Assembly (NCBI RefSeq): GCF_014295035.1
Contig: NZ_CP060404.1
Coordinates: 4,934,501 to 4,998,500 of the forward strand
Source of the DNA: Streptomyces buecherae
GTDB taxonomy: Bacteria > Actinomycetota > Actinomycetes > Streptomycetales > Streptomycetaceae
Direction: 5' to 3'
DNA: 64,000 bases
Part shown: piece after piece, positions 25,610 to 32,599 of the stretch
Layout of the letters: each line of letters opens with the position of its first letter
How positions within the stretch are numbered: position 1 is the stretch's first letter
Notes under the pieces: generated by a model
Seen by the model: the letters and a program-made list of their open reading frames with translations, nothing else
What the model was told of the DNA's origin: nothing
Database searches by the model: none
Translations under genes and position numbers: made by a program

Positions 25610-26470
25610 CTAGTCCCTCAGATCTCGTACGACGTGTTGGATGAAACTCCGCGACTCTTCAGGGGAGAGCGCTGCCTGTGCGGCGAGATCAAGCAGGGTG
25701 CGATAGCGGTCCAAGTTGGCTGCCGAGTCAAGAAATCCGCCGCCGAACGGTGCGTCGATGTGGACGGTGTCGAGCTGTGGTACGACGCCGCTCGCGTACA
25801 TCACGGTTTGCGTGACCTCGATGAAGCCCTCGCTCGTGAACGGGATCACTCGGAGGGTGATCCCGGGGCGTTCGGAAGCCGACAGCAGGTATTCGAGCTG
25901 GGCGCGAGCGACCTTCCGGCCGCCCACCCGCATGCGCAAGGCGGCCTCGTGCACGATCGCCTCGAACCGCGGCGGGTCATCGCGTTCCAAGATGCCGCGC
26001 CGTCGCATGCGATGCGCGACCCGCGCCCGTACCTCGTCCTCGGGGAGTCGCGGGATGACGCCGGCGAACAGCGCGTGCGCGTAGTCCTCGGTCTGGAGTA
26101 TTCCGGGGAACGTCACCGGTTGCAGGCAGCGCAGGGCCGTCGCGTGGTGTTCGAGTTCCGCGATGTCCAGGAAACCGGGCGCCAGGACACCCCGGTACTC
26201 GTCCCACCAGTGCTGGCCGCGGTGTTCCTGCGCGATAGCGCACAACGCCTCGATGAGCGGCTCGTCGTCACAGGCGTAGAAAACCGCGAGTTTGCGAATT
26301 CTGGCTTCGCTTACGCCGATGCGGCCGGCCTCGATGTTGCTGATCTTCGCCTGGTCGGTGGAGATCATCCCCGCCGCCTCGCGGGCGGTCTTCCCGGCTC
26401 GGTCTCGCAGCTTGCGTAGCTCGCCACCAAGCCGGGCCTGGCGAGCAGTTGGGCTGTCCCTCGGCGGCAT
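25610..26470 (-). CDS. XRE-family regulator with DUF5753 domain
   Basis: A 286-residue regulator: helix-turn-helix at about residues 14-68 (LRKLRDRAGKTAREAAGM...ISNIEAGR), then a DUF5753 domain (HHATALRCLQPVTFPGILQT). This is the WhiJ-like architecture. The ATG at 26470 with GGGAAGGAA is preferred to 26524. It is divergent from the ATP-binding gene and cotranscribed with DUF397. The three usually act as one regulatory module. Confidence 0.92.
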   Translation of the reverse strand: MPPRDSPTARQARLGGELRKLRDRAGKTAREAAGMISTDQAKISNIEAGRIGVSEARIRKLAVFYACDDEPLIEALCAIAQEHRGQHWWDEYRGVLAPGFLDIAELEHHATALRCLQPVTFPGILQTEDYAHALFAGVIPRLPEDEVRARVAHRMRRRGILERDDPPRFEAIVHEAALRMRVGGRKVARAQLEYLLSASERPGITLRVIPFTSEGFIEVTQTVMYASGVVPQLDTVHIDAPFGGGFLDSAANLDRYRTLLDLAAQAALSPEESRSFIQHVVRDLRD

Positions 26471-26719
26471 GCGTTCCTTCCCTGTCTGCGCACAGTGTGG
26501 CGCGTATCGGGGCCACGGGTCCACCCGGTAGGGCTAACTCCGGGCGACTACCTTGCTACGGAGCATGATTGCACCCTACGGTCGCGTCACACACCGCGCC
26601 AGCACGCCGGGAAGACCCGAAGTGCAGTCATCCGCGCGCCCGTTGAGGGTGCCCCAAGGGTGGCCAGAGCCACGGACGGCCGTGCAGCCGGCGCTCACGT
26701 CACGTTGGGAGGCATCGAC

Positions 26720-27154
26720 ATGAGCCAGACCGCACCACCACCGCTCAAGGCGACGACGACGGCCCGTTTCGTGGTGCCGAACTCGGACCTCGCGCCCAGG
26801 ATCCTGCGCCACCTCGTCGCCACGCTCCTGGTCGCCACCGGGCACGGGATCGTCGCCGACGACGCCCGCGTATGCGTGAGCGAGGTCATCACGAACGTGC
26901 ACCGCCACACCCGCACGTCACTGGTGTACCTCGACGTCACGCTGCACCCCGGTCGCGTACGAATCGCCGTCTGGGACGAAGCCTGGGACCGGCACCCCGC
27001 CCCGGGCCGCGACGGCGTCACCTACGAGGAACGGGGGCGCGGCCTGCTGCTCGTCCAGCACCTGTGTACCGAGTGGGGCGTCACCGGGCCGTCCAACTGC
27101 GAACACTCCCGCAAGCGGGTGTGGTTCGTGCTCGATGAGGCGGCGGGCGGGTGA
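26720..27154 (+). CDS. RsbW/AbaA-like HATPase anti-sigma-type regulator
   Basis: A 144-residue GHKL ATPase of the RsbW-like family. The N-box is VCVSEVITNVHRHT and the G-box ERGRGLLLVQHL. The protein ends VWFVLDEAAGG. The ATG at 26720 has a GGGAGG site. With the divergent XRE and DUF397 genes it completes the regulatory trio. A C-terminal relic of a close paralogue is found at 32254-32364. Confidence 0.88.
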   Translation: MSQTAPPPLKATTTARFVVPNSDLAPRILRHLVATLLVATGHGIVADDARVCVSEVITNVHRHTRTSLVYLDVTLHPGRVRIAVWDEAWDRHPAPGRDGVTYEERGRGLLLVQHLCTEWGVTGPSNCEHSRKRVWFVLDEAAGG

Positions 27155-27248
27155 ATGGTGGCGTGACGGGGTGAGGTAGGTCGGGGCCGGTGTCGCAGTG
27201 GTGGGCCTGGCCGGCCAGTCGACGTCAGCGGTGCCAGCTTTCCCGACA

Positions 27249-28178
27249 TCAACGCGTGCCTTCACCGGCGGTTCGGCTGGTGCGGCGTCGCGCGGCCTGG
27301 CGCACGAGTATGGCGTGCAGGTCTCGTTCCGCCGTGGGTACCGGTCGTGCGTGGCGCCGCTGGATCACGACGCGAAGTTCCGTGTCGTCGCCCGCCAGTG
27401 GACGACAGATGATCGTGCCGCTGCGTTCCAGCGGGTCGTCGAGCACGCTGTAGTCGGGCAGCACGGTGGCTCCCAGCCCCTCGGCCACCATCAGCTTGCA
27501 CATCTCGGCGCCATCGGTTGAGTACGACAAGGAGGGGGCCCTGCCTCTGAGGAGTTGGTGGATGTAGCGGTGCATGGCATAGCCGGATCGCATCACGATC
27601 AGCGGGTGCGCCAGCAGGTCGGTGACGGTGACCGCGGTGAGCGTCGCCAGCGGGCTGTCCGGGCGAACGCAGACGACCGGCCGTCCGCGCAGCAGTTCGG
27701 TGGTGTGCAGGCTGGGTGGCGGGGCGTCGTCTCCCAGGTAGCTGATGAGCCCGAGGTCGAAACTGCCCTCCTTGAGCTGTTGCTGGATACCGTCCTGCCG
27801 GTCCGCGATCACTTCCACCTGTGTCGAGGGATGGGTGGCGCGGAACTCACGGATGGCTGGTGCGAGGAGCGTGACCGTGGCCGCGTTCACCGTGCCCAGT
27901 CGCAGCCTTCGGCTGGTCTGATGCTGTTCGTCAGCGGCCTGGCGTAGCCGGTCGACCGCGTCCAGCACCTCGGCGATGTGCGGCAGCAGTTCACGTCCCT
28001 CGTCGCTGATCCTCGCCCCGGAACGTCTGCGTTCCAGGAGTACCACTCCCAGTTCCCGCTCCAGGTTCCGCAGTGTCTCGCTCAACGCCGGCTGAGACAG
28101 GTGCAACTCCTCTGAGGCACGACGCAAAGACCCCAGCCGTGTCACCGCCGCCAGGTACTCCAACTGTTCCACGCGCAT
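27249..28178 (-). CDS. LysR-family regulator divergent from the sdp locus
   Basis: A 309-residue LysR regulator: N-terminal helix-turn-helix (LGSLRRASEELHLSQPALS) and a substrate-binding domain beginning RRLRLGTVNAATV. The ATG at 28178 is preceded by GGAGGTGG. It is divergent from the SdpC-like toxin gene with a 258-base intergenic region, the classic layout for a LysR protein controlling its neighbour, so it is the likely activator of the toxin operon. Confidence 0.9.
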   Translation of the reverse strand: MRVEQLEYLAAVTRLGSLRRASEELHLSQPALSETLRNLERELGVVLLERRRSGARISDEGRELLPHIAEVLDAVDRLRQAADEQHQTSRRLRLGTVNAATVTLLAPAIREFRATHPSTQVEVIADRQDGIQQQLKEGSFDLGLISYLGDDAPPPSLHTTELLRGRPVVCVRPDSPLATLTAVTVTDLLAHPLIVMRSGYAMHRYIHQLLRGRAPSLSYSTDGAEMCKLMVAEGLGATVLPDYSVLDDPLERSGTIICRPLAGDDTELRVVIQRRHARPVPTAERDLHAILVRQAARRRTSRTAGEGTR

Positions 28179-28436
28179 ATAAAGCCACCTCCGGCGCCAT
28201 CATAAAACGGCTCGTTAACGGGACGAGGAAATGGTGAGAGGGCAACCCAATCGCGGCATCGGAAATGCCTTGTAGAGCCGAGCTGGGGCTATCGCTGCCC
28301 GCGGGACATGGCAGAGTGTTTGCGAAAGGCCGTGAGCAAGACGTCCTACCGAGCAGCTTTCGTGGGCTGGGTGAGTGGCGTGAAACAGGGCTGCTCGGTG
28401 GGGAACACTCGTGCAACCAGCCCAAAAAGGAGCATC

Positions 28437-29114
28437 GTGCTAAGCCGTAATGCGAGAATGAAGCGCACCCTGACCGCGATTGTCACAGCTACCACGATCG
28501 GGCTGAGCGGAGTGGCCGTTTCGCATGCGTCTGCCGCCCCTGCTGTGAATGCCACGACGGTCGCTGCCGACAAGCCGGGACCGGCTGTCGGAACCGATCG
28601 GGATGGTCGTGACCTGTACGCGGGCCTGATCTTCCTGCAGGGCGGTATCGGTGAGAAGTTCGCTGAGCTTGATTCGTATTCCGGGGCCAAGGAGTCCTAC
28701 CGCAGGAACGACAGTGCGAAGGCGCGGCAGGTCGTTGGCCAGGTGCTCGACGCGATCGCCAAGAAGGACCCCCGGTTCTTCGGTTCCTTCTCCACCCGGG
28801 TCCGTTCCGGTGACCCGCGCAAGGTCGAGTCAGGCATGGACCAGGCCGTCAAGCTGCTCACCGACGTCACGGTAGACGGCAAGGGCGCCGCCGAGAGCCC
28901 CGAGGACGTGGGCGCGGGTACCGGCCGCTGCGCGGTGCTGGCCGTGAACGTACTGATCGCGGTGAATGCCGGCGGCGCCGTCAACGTCTCCGTCGCGATC
29001 AACGTGCAGGCGTGGAAGAACGTTGTCAACATGTCGAGGGTCGCGCCTACTGACGAGGGTGGCCTCACCAAGAACCAGAAGGTCGCCGACATCACCCGGC
29101 TCGCTGCTGCGTGA
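28437..29114 (+). CDS. SdpC-family secreted toxin precursor
   Basis: A 225-residue secreted precursor of the SdpC (sporulation-delaying protein) toxin family. A Sec signal peptide runs from MKRTLTAIVTATTIG to SHASAA. The pro-domain carries the family signature RDLYAGLIFLQGGIGEKF. A hydrophobic block near residues 161-192 (CAVLAVNVLIAVNAGG onward) corresponds to the mature membrane-permeabilising peptide. It has one cysteine, where Bacillus SdpC has two. The GTG at 28437 follows AAAAAGGAG; an ATG at 28458 is the alternative. sdpA- and sdpB-like genes follow. Confidence 0.85.
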   Translation: MLSRNARMKRTLTAIVTATTIGLSGVAVSHASAAPAVNATTVAADKPGPAVGTDRDGRDLYAGLIFLQGGIGEKFAELDSYSGAKESYRRNDSAKARQVVGQVLDAIAKKDPRFFGSFSTRVRSGDPRKVESGMDQAVKLLTDVTVDGKGAAESPEDVGAGTGRCAVLAVNVLIAVNAGGAVNVSVAINVQAWKNVVNMSRVAPTDEGGLTKNQKVADITRLAAA

Positions 29115-29229
29115 TGGATGGTCTCGCTGGAGGCGGGCCGTGCCCCGAACCGTCGGGGCGGCCCATTCCAGTGCTGTCTTGAGCCGAGTCGCGCCGCTCG
29201 GCCCATCGTGTCCGAGTTGGGGGACACTT

Positions 29230-29841
29230 ATGAGATTCACCGATCGCATACCGTTGCATATAGCCGATCACGCGACCCACGTCCGCATACCAAGCAGGTG
29301 GATTGTCGTGACTGCCGGAATCTGGGCCCTGATTGCCCTCTACCTGGCCCAGGCGTTTCTTCCGAAGAACGTCATCCAATTACCAGGACAGGGAAAGGTA
29401 CACGACCTCGCCTTGGTGGTCGCACCACAGGGCTGGGCGTTCTTCACGAAGTCCGCCATGAGCTCCGAGTTCGTTCCCTTCCGCTGGCAGGACGGGGCTT
29501 GGCACGATGTACGGCTGGGGCCGCATGCCCGCGCCTCCAACGTCTTGGGGCTGGACCGCGCCTCTCGCTCTCAGGGCATTGAGGGAGCGCTGCTCCTGCA
29601 CGAGGAAGGCATCGTCTGGCATCGCTGCGGGGACGCCACGACCGCTGTCGAATGCCTGCAAAAGGCGACTGAGGCGAAAAGGGCGACTGTGACGAAAAAG
29701 GTGAAGAACCGTTCGCCCTCGCCCACCGTCTGCGGACGCTCGGCCATGGTCGAGATGAAACCGGTCCCGTGGGCCTGGCGTGACCTGTTGCCAGGCACCC
29801 ACACGCCGGTGCGAGCCACTGTCTGGGATGTGGAGTGCTGA
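29230..29841 (+). CDS. SdpA-family toxin-maturation protein
   Basis: A 203-residue SdpA-like protein with one transmembrane segment (WIVVTAGIWALIALYLAQAF) and the family hallmark APQGWAFFTKSAMSS. In Bacillus, SdpA together with SdpB is needed to turn pro-SdpC into active peptide. It has several C-terminal cysteines. The ATG at 29230 follows a GGGGG site. sdpB begins one base after its stop, so the two are translationally close. Confidence 0.83.
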   Translation: MRFTDRIPLHIADHATHVRIPSRWIVVTAGIWALIALYLAQAFLPKNVIQLPGQGKVHDLALVVAPQGWAFFTKSAMSSEFVPFRWQDGAWHDVRLGPHARASNVLGLDRASRSQGIEGALLLHEEGIVWHRCGDATTAVECLQKATEAKRATVTKKVKNRSPSPTVCGRSAMVEMKPVPWAWRDLLPGTHTPVRATVWDVEC

Positions 29842-29842
29842 G

Positions 29843-30793
29843 ATGGTCGCCGACCGCCTCGTCGTCCTGCCGTGGAGCAACGTCTACGGCCTCGCCCGCA
29901 CTCTCGTCGCCCTCGGTACCGCTGGAACCCTCGCGTTCTCCAGCGTCGATACGCTGTTTCGCCCCGTTGCCCTCGCCGGTGACTTTCCACCCTGTCAAGG
30001 AGCTACTTCCGCTGCCGTGTTCTGTATGGCAGAGGGCGACCGCACCGGGCTTGCCTGGCTGAAGTGGCTGTGCGTGGTCATACTCCTGGTCGTCGCCTCT
30101 GGTTGGCGCCCCGCCTTCACCGCGCTCCCGCACGCCTATGTCAGTTACAGCGTCTTCGCGGGTATCGCCATCAGCGACGGAGGCGACCAGATCGGGCTCA
30201 TACTGTCGATGCTGTTCGTCCTGCCCGCGTTGGGGGACCCCCGACGCTGGCACTGGCAGGCGCCACCGTCGGGCACCGGTTCCCGGGCCCGCCGCGGCTG
30301 GGCTCTCATCGGCTCCTCGGGCCTGCTGATGCTGCGACTGCAGATGTCCGTCGTCTACTTCAACGCGTGCGTCGCCAAGCTGCCTCATCAGGAGTGGTAC
30401 GACGGAACGGCCATGTGGTACTGGAGCACCAACCTCAGCTTCGGCGCCCCCACGTGGCTGGACGCCATCGTGCGTCCTGTCGTTTCGACGTCCTGGGGCG
30501 TCGCCCTGATGACCTGGCTCCCCCTGTTCATCGAGATCACCCTCGCTGCCGCCCTGTTGTTGCCGCCGCGCATGCGCTATGCGGCGATGTGGGCCGGTCT
30601 GCTGTTCCACTTCGCGATCGGACTGATGATGGGCCTGTGGAGTTTCGCCCTGGCGATGGCGGGCGGCATCCTGGTGCTCTGCCTGCCGCCCGGCACCGCC
30701 ATCACCCGGCGCCGGACGCGGCCGGCTGTCGAAACCACCGCCGAAACCGTCGGATCGACGTCTCTTCGGTCTCCCGCACGCACCGCTGGTTGA
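29843..30793 (+). CDS. SdpB-family membrane protein
   Basis: A 316-residue polytopic membrane protein of the SdpB/HTTM family, with about seven hydrophobic segments, starting VVLPWSNVYGLARTLVALGT as in SdpB proteins. SdpB acts with SdpA in maturation of the SdpC toxin. The ATG at 29843 has GGAG upstream and sits directly after the sdpA stop. The C-terminal tail after the last helix is basic and disordered. It converges with a GntR operon 33 bases away. Confidence 0.85.
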   Translation: MVADRLVVLPWSNVYGLARTLVALGTAGTLAFSSVDTLFRPVALAGDFPPCQGATSAAVFCMAEGDRTGLAWLKWLCVVILLVVASGWRPAFTALPHAYVSYSVFAGIAISDGGDQIGLILSMLFVLPALGDPRRWHWQAPPSGTGSRARRGWALIGSSGLLMLRLQMSVVYFNACVAKLPHQEWYDGTAMWYWSTNLSFGAPTWLDAIVRPVVSTSWGVALMTWLPLFIEITLAAALLLPPRMRYAAMWAGLLFHFAIGLMMGLWSFALAMAGGILVLCLPPGTAITRRRTRPAVETTAETVGSTSLRSPARTAG

Positions 30794-30826
30794 GGAGAAG
30801 TGGCCGGGTCGCAACGTATCTCTGTG

Positions 30827-31195
30827 CTACGCGTCTTGCTCTCGGCCCATGCACGTCGAGATCAGCGCGAGTGTCTCGGTGTCCGACATCCCGATCCGCC
30901 GAGCGGCAGCCACCAACTGCCGTGCTTGTTCCACGACTGCGGCGCGGTCCTGTGGAGCATGGGCGACCACGACCGCTCCACGACCGCGCCGCAACTCGAT
31001 GAGCCCCTCAGCCTGGAGCGCCTGGTAGCCCCGCAACACGGTGTGGATGCTGATTCCCAATGCCCCGGCCAGGTCCCGTGCGGCCGGCAGCCGGTCGCCG
31101 ACACGCAGTGAGCCGGCCAGCATGGAGCGCCGAACGGCCGCGGCGACCTGTTCGGACAGCGGTTGCGTGGAGGTGGTGTCGATCTCCACAAGCAT
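30827..31195 (-). CDS. YtrA-type GntR regulator
   Basis: A 122-residue GntR regulator: winged helix (PLSEQVAAAVRRSMLAGSLR...GISIHTVLRGYQALQ) with only a short C-terminal dimerisation part, the YtrA subfamily pattern. Such proteins usually repress their own operon of membrane or ABC genes. It is the third gene of a leftward operon behind the DUF1648 and PH-domain membrane proteins, and it probably binds the palindrome before that operon. Confidence 0.88.
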   Translation of the reverse strand: MLVEIDTTSTQPLSEQVAAAVRRSMLAGSLRVGDRLPAARDLAGALGISIHTVLRGYQALQAEGLIELRRGRGAVVVAHAPQDRAAVVEQARQLVAAARRIGMSDTETLALISTCMGREQDA

Positions 31196-31199
31196 GGCG

Positions 31200-31676
31200 T
31201 CAACGCCTTCCTGGAAACTCCGTGATCAGACGCGCGGCGGTCTCGGCGTCGTCCACCGTCACGACGAACTCGCGTCCGCTGTTCAGCTCCAACCACAAGG
31301 CGTCACCCGGCCGCAAGGACACAGTGTGCCGGCCAGGCATCACGCGATAGCCGAAGCCACCCAGATCGGCCAGTCGGGCGTAGCCGGAGCGCGCCGCCAC
31401 GATCTGGTCCGTACGGAAACGCCGGATCGGCAGCCGGGCAGCCGAGACGGTGACACCACGGGCGTCGACGGTAACCCTGGTGCTGCCGAACAGTACGAGA
31501 AGCAAGCCCACGAGGAGCGCGGGAAACAGCCACCAGCTCACCGGCGTGAGGAAGGCGAGGCCGATGCTTGCGGCGATCACGAGCCCGCCGGCCGGCGCAC
31601 ACCAGGCCGGGCCCGCGTGTCGGCTCCAGGCCACCCTCCGAGGGGCCGGCGGCGTCACCGGCGGTCCGCCTTCCAT
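31200..31676 (-). CDS. Membrane protein with PH-like (YdbT/DUF304-type) domain
   Basis: A 158-residue protein with two adjacent transmembrane helices (GLVIAASIGLAFLTP, WWLFPALLVGLLLVLFG) followed by a soluble beta domain (STRVTVDARGVTVSAARL...VSLRPGDALWLEL), which looks like a bacterial PH domain. Its start overlaps the DUF1648 gene end by 22 bases, and the GntR start is 4 bases past its stop. The function is not established; beside a toxin locus it could be part of an immunity module. Confidence 0.7.
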   Translation of the reverse strand: MEGGPPVTPPAPRRVAWSRHAGPAWCAPAGGLVIAASIGLAFLTPVSWWLFPALLVGLLLVLFGSTRVTVDARGVTVSAARLPIRRFRTDQIVAARSGYARLADLGGFGYRVMPGRHTVSLRPGDALWLELNSGREFVVTVDDAETAARLITEFPGRR

Positions 31677-32137
31677 GCCAGGGCCGCTCCGAGGGCCGCA
31701 CCGGCCAGACAGATGGCGATGGCGATCGGCCCGTGGACGGACATGGGGAAGTCGAGGTCACGCGGGTCGGACAGGCCGGCGTGGGCAGCGAAGGAGGCGG
31801 TGAGGAAATAGCCCTCACCCAGCCCAGCGCCCCACCCGCAGGCGGCGACGAGTCGGTACTGCCCCGCCGTCTGTCGACGGCGGATCAGCAAGTACCCGAA
31901 CAGGGCCGCCTCGGCCAGGTACGTGGCGATGGTGATGGCCACCAGCTTGAGGGGCGACATGAAGCCGTCAGGTCCGGAGGAGCCCACGTGTGAGACCACC
32001 TCATCGGGAAGCCTGCCGCGAACAGCAACGTAGACAGCGAGTTGCGCCACGGCTGCGGCGATCCACGGGCTGGCACCCAAGGTGATCCGACCACGGTCAG
32101 AAAACCCGGTACGCACCCTTTCGACCCGAGAGATCAC
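31655..32137 (-). CDS. DUF1648 membrane protein, candidate SDP immunity factor
   Basis: A 160-residue membrane protein with about four helices. The segment LPDEVVSHVGSSGPDGFMSP matches the DUF1648 signature (LPD-x-x-x-x-H-x5-GPDG) found at the N-terminus of SdpI, the immunity receptor for SDP toxin in Bacillus. It lacks the following SdpI domain. The GTG at 32137 follows GGGAGAG. It is the first gene of the DUF1648/PH/GntR operon facing the sdpCAB-like genes; a role in toxin immunity or sensing is inference. Confidence 0.7.
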   Translation of the reverse strand: MISRVERVRTGFSDRGRITLGASPWIAAAVAQLAVYVAVRGRLPDEVVSHVGSSGPDGFMSPLKLVAITIATYLAEAALFGYLLIRRRQTAGQYRLVAACGWGAGLGEGYFLTASFAAHAGLSDPRDLDFPMSVHGPIAIAICLAGAALGAALAWKADRR

Positions 32138-32161
32138 GAAACTCTCCCATCACTCAAGCGC

Positions 32162-32184
32162 TTGTTACAGTACTAATATAACAA
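32162..32184. promoter_or_regulatory. Candidate GntR operator and promoter
   Basis: An AT-rich imperfect palindrome has TTGTTA and TAACAA as outer arms and a central AGTACT, 25 bases before the DUF1648 GTG. YtrA-type GntR repressors bind such sites, and a TATATT or TATAAC box within it could be the -10 element. Confidence 0.5.
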
Positions 32185-32253
32185 AGCGTTGGCGGTTACC
32201 TCCCGGCGTCATCCGTGAACCGGTGCCCGCCGCACACCGGATCGAGGAGGGTT

Positions 32254-32364
32254 GTGACAGGTGGCGGTCAGTGGGGCTCGGCCTGGCCATCCAACGGTGA
32301 ACGGGCCCGCAGGCGTGGGCGGTTCGTGCTCGATGAGGCGGCGAGTGGGGATGGCGCGGCCTGA
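32254..32364 (+). pseudogene. C-terminal relic of an RsbW-like ATP-binding regulator
   Basis: The 36 codons here align with the last part of the ATP-binding protein at 26720-27154: WG...PSN.E..R.R..FVLDEAA.G is shared, and 23 consecutive bases ending the two genes are identical (27123-27145 and 32321-32343). The ATPase N- and G-boxes are missing. A GTG with GAGGAGG upstream could allow expression of the fragment. Confidence 0.65.
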
Positions 32365-32494
32365 CGGGGGAGGGGCACGATGGTTGTGCGCGCCCGCTCG
32401 CCGCCGGCTCCAATTGATCAGAGTTACGTGCCGAACTGGTCACGGAACCTGCCTGGCCGCAGCACGACGACTTCGACTCACGATGGAGGACGCC

Positions 32495-32599
32495 ATGGGC
32501 AAGCATGGAGGCAAGCCGGACACCGCCGAGAGCGACGGCCACAAGCCCGACAAACCCATCCCGCCGGCCGCGCCCCCACCACCCCAGCCCAAGAAATGA
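32495..32599 (+). CDS. Candidate RiPP precursor peptide (imiditide-like)
   Basis: A 34-residue hydrophilic peptide beginning MGKHGG, with a central KPDTAESDGHKPDK segment holding three aspartates (one in Asp-Gly) and a proline-rich tail PIPPAAPPPPQPKK. The ATG at 32495 has GGAGG at good spacing. Its TGA overlaps the methyltransferase start in ATGA, giving strict coupling. Small peptide plus stand-alone PIMT homologue is the two-gene layout of imiditides, where Asp is turned into aspartimide. The substrate role is inference. Confidence 0.65.
   Translation: MGKHGGKPDTAESDGHKPDKPIPPAAPPPPQPKK

Noticed and set aside
27112..32370. The direct repeats flanking the sdp block as phage-type attachment sites
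   Set aside because: No integrase or tRNA gene adjoins, and the repeats are explained by homologous gene ends.
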